Positions 60,473 through 64,000 of a stretch of DNA of 64,000 nucleotides are shown in pieces. Both the position numbers and the translations under genes were made by a program. Below the pieces are notes generated by a model. It did not search any database. It worked only from the letters and a program-made list of their open reading frames with translations, and had not been told where the DNA came from. Source of the DNA: Elephas maximus indicus (lineage: Eukaryota > Chordata > Mammalia > Proboscidea > Elephantidae). The stretch lies in assembly GCF_024166365.1 (NCBI RefSeq), contig NC_064822.1, positions 104,032,823 through 104,096,822 on the forward strand, read 5' to 3'. Within the stretch, counting starts at the first letter, position 1; every line of letters starts with the position of its first letter.

Positions 60473-60699
60473 TTAACTACTTCATTTATTCATATTACAA
60501 GTACTTATGAAGGGCCTCCTGTGTGTTTGGTGCTAGGGCATATCTGCAGTAACTAAGAGAAGGAATCCTGTATCAGGATAGGAATTTTTAAAGAACCCAC
60601 CCACAGGTAGGTGAGGAAAATTGAGCATTTGATCTGGATGGAGAGTAAAGGGCAAGAAAACCAAGAAAAAGAAAGTAGCCCCAGCTTACGAAAACCTGA

Positions 60700-60866
60700 C
60701 TAAACCAAAACCAAACCCGTTGCCATCAAGTCTATTCCAACTCACAGCAATCCTACAGGACAGGGTAGAACTGCCCCATATTGTTTCTAAAGAGTGCCTG
60801 GGGGGTTCAAACCGCCAACCTTTTGGTTAGCAGCCACAGCTCCTAACCACTATCCCACCAGGGAAA
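60700..60866 (-). mobile_element. AfroSINE
   Basis: Minus strand full copy: tail 'cccgttgccatcaagtctattccaactcacagc', head 'ctcctaaccactatcccaccaggg'. Confidence 0.9.
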
Positions 60867-61224
60867 AGACTTAGTTTAAAAATGTCTTTACGAAGAGTCA
60901 CCAGGCCACTTTCCAATGATAAAGAATTTCTTCCCATGCTAGTTGGGTTTGAGTTGATTCATATCTCTCACAGAGTAGATGATGTAGATTGCTAATCTGG
61001 ACTTCCAAGTCTCACTTTCTTGGAAAGGGGGAGTAGTCAGAGATGAGTTGTTGCCTCAGGGACGTGCATAACCACAGAGTAGGACCACCCCCAGAGGTCA
61101 TGGGCACCCTTCCCACCCTATGAGAAAACTTCACCAAGTTCAGTCCTTCCTTTGGTGATCAACCAGGATTACCATGTAAATAGCTTGTTGCTAACTGGAA
61201 GAGCCCTATACTGCCCTCTGACAT

Positions 61225-61468
61225 TCCTATCACTCAGAGAGTATTTAGGAAAACTCCGTGGAATAGTAGACTATGCAGGAGCTTTGAAGTCAGGTAAACT
61301 TGGGTTCAAATCCTGACTCCACTGTAGTGAACTTGGACAATTGACTTAAACTCACTCAGTCTGTTTTTTCCTATAAACAGGAAATTAGAAGGCCTGTCTC
61401 CAGTGCTTGCTGTGATGAATAAATGAATAAGCCAAGCATAGTGTGTGGCCATTATAGGAACTTGCTTA
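61225..61468 (+). mobile_element. MIR directly upstream of the OR11-like gene
   Basis: 'aagtcaggtaaacttgggttcaaatcctgactccactgtagtgaacttggacaattgactt' and 'tgatgaataaatgaataagcc' follow the MIR order. It ends about 45 bp before the OR start codon, so 5' UTR or splice-acceptor sequence of the OR may lie inside or next to it. Confidence 0.75.
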
Positions 61469-61510
61469 ATATTAGTTACCTTCCTCTCTTCCCTTGGGCC
61501 CCAGATCTAG

Positions 61511-62503
61511 ATGAAGAAGCAGTCCAGTGGTGATGGTGAGAACCAGACAACCTGGCTGATCCTAGTGGGCTTCGGGGAACTGCCACACCTGGGCTTCCTC
61601 CCCTTCACTCTCTTTCTGGCCATCTATGTGGTGATAGTTGGGGGCAACGCCCTCATCATGCCGGCTGTGGCCTCTAGTCAGACTCTCCACACACCCATGT
61701 ACTTCTTCCTCTGTCACTTCTCCCTGCTAGAGATTGGCTACACCTCCAACATTGTGCCTCGGCTACTGCACAGCTTCCTGGAAGGCAAAGAAGCCATCTC
61801 GCTGGTCAGCTGTCTGGTCCAGTTCTACATGTTTGCCTCACTGGCTGCAGCTGAGTGCCTCCTGCTCTCCACCATGTCCTATGACCGTTACTTGGCCATC
61901 TGCCACCCCCTTCACTACCCTGTTCTGATGAACACCTGGCTGTGTGGCTGCCTGGCAACTGGTGCCTGGCTCTGTGGTTTCTCCTTCTCTGCATTCACTC
62001 TGGCCCTAGCAGCCCCTCTGCACCTCTGCCCTGGCATCAGAGAGATCGACCACTACTTCTGTGACTTTGCTCCAGTTGTAGAGCTGTTCTGTGGGAATGG
62101 GCAAGTCATGTGGGGAGCTGGGGTCTGCATCTCAGGCTTCCTGACACTGGCTCCTTTCCTGTTGATTGTGGCATCCTACACCCTCATCCTGAGGGCTGTG
62201 CTGCAAATTCTGTCAGGCTATGGGAGGCAGAAAGCCTTCTCCACTTGTTCTTCCCACCTCAGAGTGGTTGGAGTGTTTTATGGTACCCTCATTGTGGTCT
62301 ATGTGGCCCCTACAGATCACATGGCTCCCTTGATCCAAAAGGCTGTCTCTGTCCTCTACACTGTGCTCACCCCTATGGTCAACCCCATCTTCTACAGCCT
62401 CAAGAGCGAAGAGGTAAAATGGGCCCTTCATAGGCTCAGGAGACAGCTCATGTCAGGCTGTACCCCACTGAGGCAGACAGGACAGCTATTGACTTCTTTC
62501 TGA
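61511..62503 (+). CDS. Olfactory receptor, family 11-like, intact
   Basis: A single-exon odorant receptor of 330 residues, a class A GPCR in the cilia of olfactory neurons. I chose ATG 61511 because it gives a short N-terminus with NQT glycosylation at 11-13. Motifs in order: GN in TM1 (45-46), LHTPMYFFL (59-67), LLEIGYTSN in TM2 (72-80), Cys101, MSYDRYLAIC (122-131), ECL2 cysteines at 173, 184 and 194, SYT (222-224), KAFSTCSSHL (241-250) and NPIFY (291-295). No break is seen. The C-terminal tail is about 15 residues longer than usual. The family 11 call rests on LEIGYT, the DHYFCDFAP loop and the VAPTD end of TM6-7. Family 10 or 6 is the alternative. Position near LALBA suggests an OR11M relative, recalled as a pseudogene in human. 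Confidence 0.92.
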   Translation: MKKQSSGDGENQTTWLILVGFGELPHLGFLPFTLFLAIYVVIVGGNALIMPAVASSQTLHTPMYFFLCHFSLLEIGYTSNIVPRLLHSFLEGKEAISLVSCLVQFYMFASLAAAECLLLSTMSYDRYLAICHPLHYPVLMNTWLCGCLATGAWLCGFSFSAFTLALAAPLHLCPGIREIDHYFCDFAPVVELFCGNGQVMWGAGVCISGFLTLAPFLLIVASYTLILRAVLQILSGYGRQKAFSTCSSHLRVVGVFYGTLIVVYVAPTDHMAPLIQKAVSVLYTVLTPMVNPIFYSLKSEEVKWALHRLRRQLMSGCTPLRQTGQLLTSF

Positions 62504-64000
62504 ATTAATTCTTAACCCCTTCCTCAAAATCTAATAGACTAGAAGATGGAGACTGTGGATGTCTAACAAGCTGGGTAACTTGATGTTTCCATTTGGAATA
62601 GGGTAAGGATCAAAAACAGCATGCCTGGTATAGGAGCTAAATACTACATATACTCCATAAATATTAGGTGAAAAAATATGTGAATTAGTACTGAAAAAAC
62701 TGCAAGAGGGGAGTGGGGCAATACACCAGGTGGGGGAACATTTGCTGATTATTAATCCACAGAGCCAAGGAGTGAAGGTTGGCAGACAGGGAAAAAGGGT
62801 TTAGGGAGATGAGAGCCAGAATTAAGATCATATGACATGTAGAGACATGCTTCAAATCAAATTTCAGAAATGGAGAAACAAAACTTTTGGGCCTAAAAGC
62901 TAAAGTAGATAGTGATGGGATGAGCCACTTCCACTGCCAACAGACAGAGTCCAGTCTTGGGAGAGGAAGGGCCAGTTAAAGGAGAGGAAGGAGCTCTACC
63001 CACTCATGCCTGGAGCCTAAGAGGTCAATTAGGCCATTGTTCTGGGAGTCCCAATAATCCTCCTGTCTTTGATGTTGGACCCATAGTAGTAGGAAAATAA
63101 AGGAGGCAATTAAATGAGAAAAGAAGAAAATAAATTAAACCCATTGAGGGAATTCAGGAATTTGGCCTCTACTAGATAATTTCTGAAGGCTTTTTAAAAT
63201 GACAGAAAAACACTTTTTTTTTTTTTTTCATTTGAACCATATCAACTTGTTTCTCAAGGTATGGTGTATGGACCACCTCTATCGGAGTGATCTAGAGTGA
63301 TTGTTTACTAATGCATATTTCTGGGCTCCTCGCCAGACCTACAGAATCAGAATCTCTAGAAGTGGCGCCCAAGGATCTGCATTTAGCAAGTATCACAGTT
63401 GATTGTCAGTGTAGGGAGAGGGCATAGTTACAAGGAGTGGGAGGTTGACGGTAAGAAAACAGAGCAAGAAAAAAGGAAATATAGATACTTCTATTAATAC
63501 AGATACTGCTTTACATTTCATGAACATAGATGTATGCCTAAGCGGAGGGAATAAGAGTCAGATAGGTGTACTAGAAAGGGCCAGTGAGAAGATCTGGAAG
63601 AGACAACTGCCCTGGTCTGGTTGTAGTGGAAATACAGAGAAAGAAAAAAAAAGAACAGAAAATCACCTTGTCTGGAATGTTGTTTCGGACCTGTTAGGAC
63701 GTAGGCGATGTCTAAGTATTAAAAATGTCTGTGATGTTTGTTCTTTTGCATTAAAGTCAGACGCCAAACGTCATGTCATATGTGAGAGTGTCCTGGAGGG
63801 AGGGCCAGGATGGAGACAGCAGAAAAGCACAGCATTTTCCCTGAATAAAAAGCCCAGTGCCTCCCTTGGGATACACCACTCACACCACACCCACAGACAG
63901 TCTGTCTACTTTCTGTGGGAGGCACGTTGAGAACAGTCTGGAGATAGGTAGAGAACTGCCCAGGTGGTACAGACTCCACAAGGCTCAAGATCGAGTCCCA
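62504..64000. other. Downstream stretch, mostly unassigned, with a MER5-like piece
   Basis: 63245-63400 ('tttctcaaggtatggtgtatggaccacct...acctacagaatcagaatctctagaagtgg') looks like a MER5A hAT remnant. The 161-codon frame 63445-63930 has no recognisable domain. Nothing else can be named. Confidence 0.45.

Noticed and set aside
63445-63930. 161-codon plus-strand frame near the right end
   Set aside because: It has no recognisable family, mixed composition and no supporting context downstream of the OR. Chance is the simplest reading.
63951-64000. A further tRNA-derived SINE at the right edge
   Set aside because: 'ggtggtacagactccacaaggctcaagatcgagtccc' is reminiscent of a SINE head, but the window ends before body or tail can be seen.

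Overview
The window is mammalian nuclear DNA, very probably from a paenungulate afrotherian such as an elephant. The main evidence is about twenty tRNA-derived AfroSINE copies together with RTE (BovB-type) LINEs whose 3' ends match the SINE tails. Both are afrotherian signatures. No bacterial or organelle genes are present.

Three host genes can be supported. LALBA (alpha-lactalbumin, the regulatory subunit of lactose synthase) is on the minus strand at 32565-34337, with four coding exons, consensus splice sites, a TATA-like box and a polyadenylation signal. An olfactory receptor (OR) of family 8 type is on the plus strand at 26315-29373; its coding sequence is split after codon 257 by about 2.1 kb. 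An intact OR that looks like family 11 is on the plus strand at 61511-62503. The OR8 - LALBA - OR11 order fits my memory of the human 12q13.11 LALBA neighbourhood (OR8S/OR8T and OR11M relatives); this synteny is recalled, not searched.

Layout. 1-9.3 kb: a Tigger-like DNA transposon, L1 and MaLR pieces, AfroSINEs, a full-length RTE LINE with target-site duplications, and a SINE with a tRNA-Gly head. 9.3-13 kb: mostly unassigned, with a MER20. 13-20 kb: an old minus-strand L1 interrupted by an AfroSINE and a 3.2 kb 5'-truncated L1, then a MER20 and an RTE fragment interrupted by a hAT element. 20-25 kb: decayed L1. 25-35 kb: the OR8 gene and LALBA in relatively repeat-poor DNA. 37-40 kb: an RTE copy with a 5' inversion. 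41.5-54.2 kb: two fossil LTR elements (ERV-L and MaLR) with nested L1s. 54-61 kb: a young L1, AfroSINEs, a MIR and an ancient CR1/L3 fragment. 61.5-62.5 kb: the intact OR.

The genes do not form a pathway. LALBA acts in the mammary secretory pathway and the ORs in olfactory neurons. The most interesting locus is the split OR8: both halves are open, splice-site matches lie at the break, and the predicted product has the normal OR length of 311 residues.
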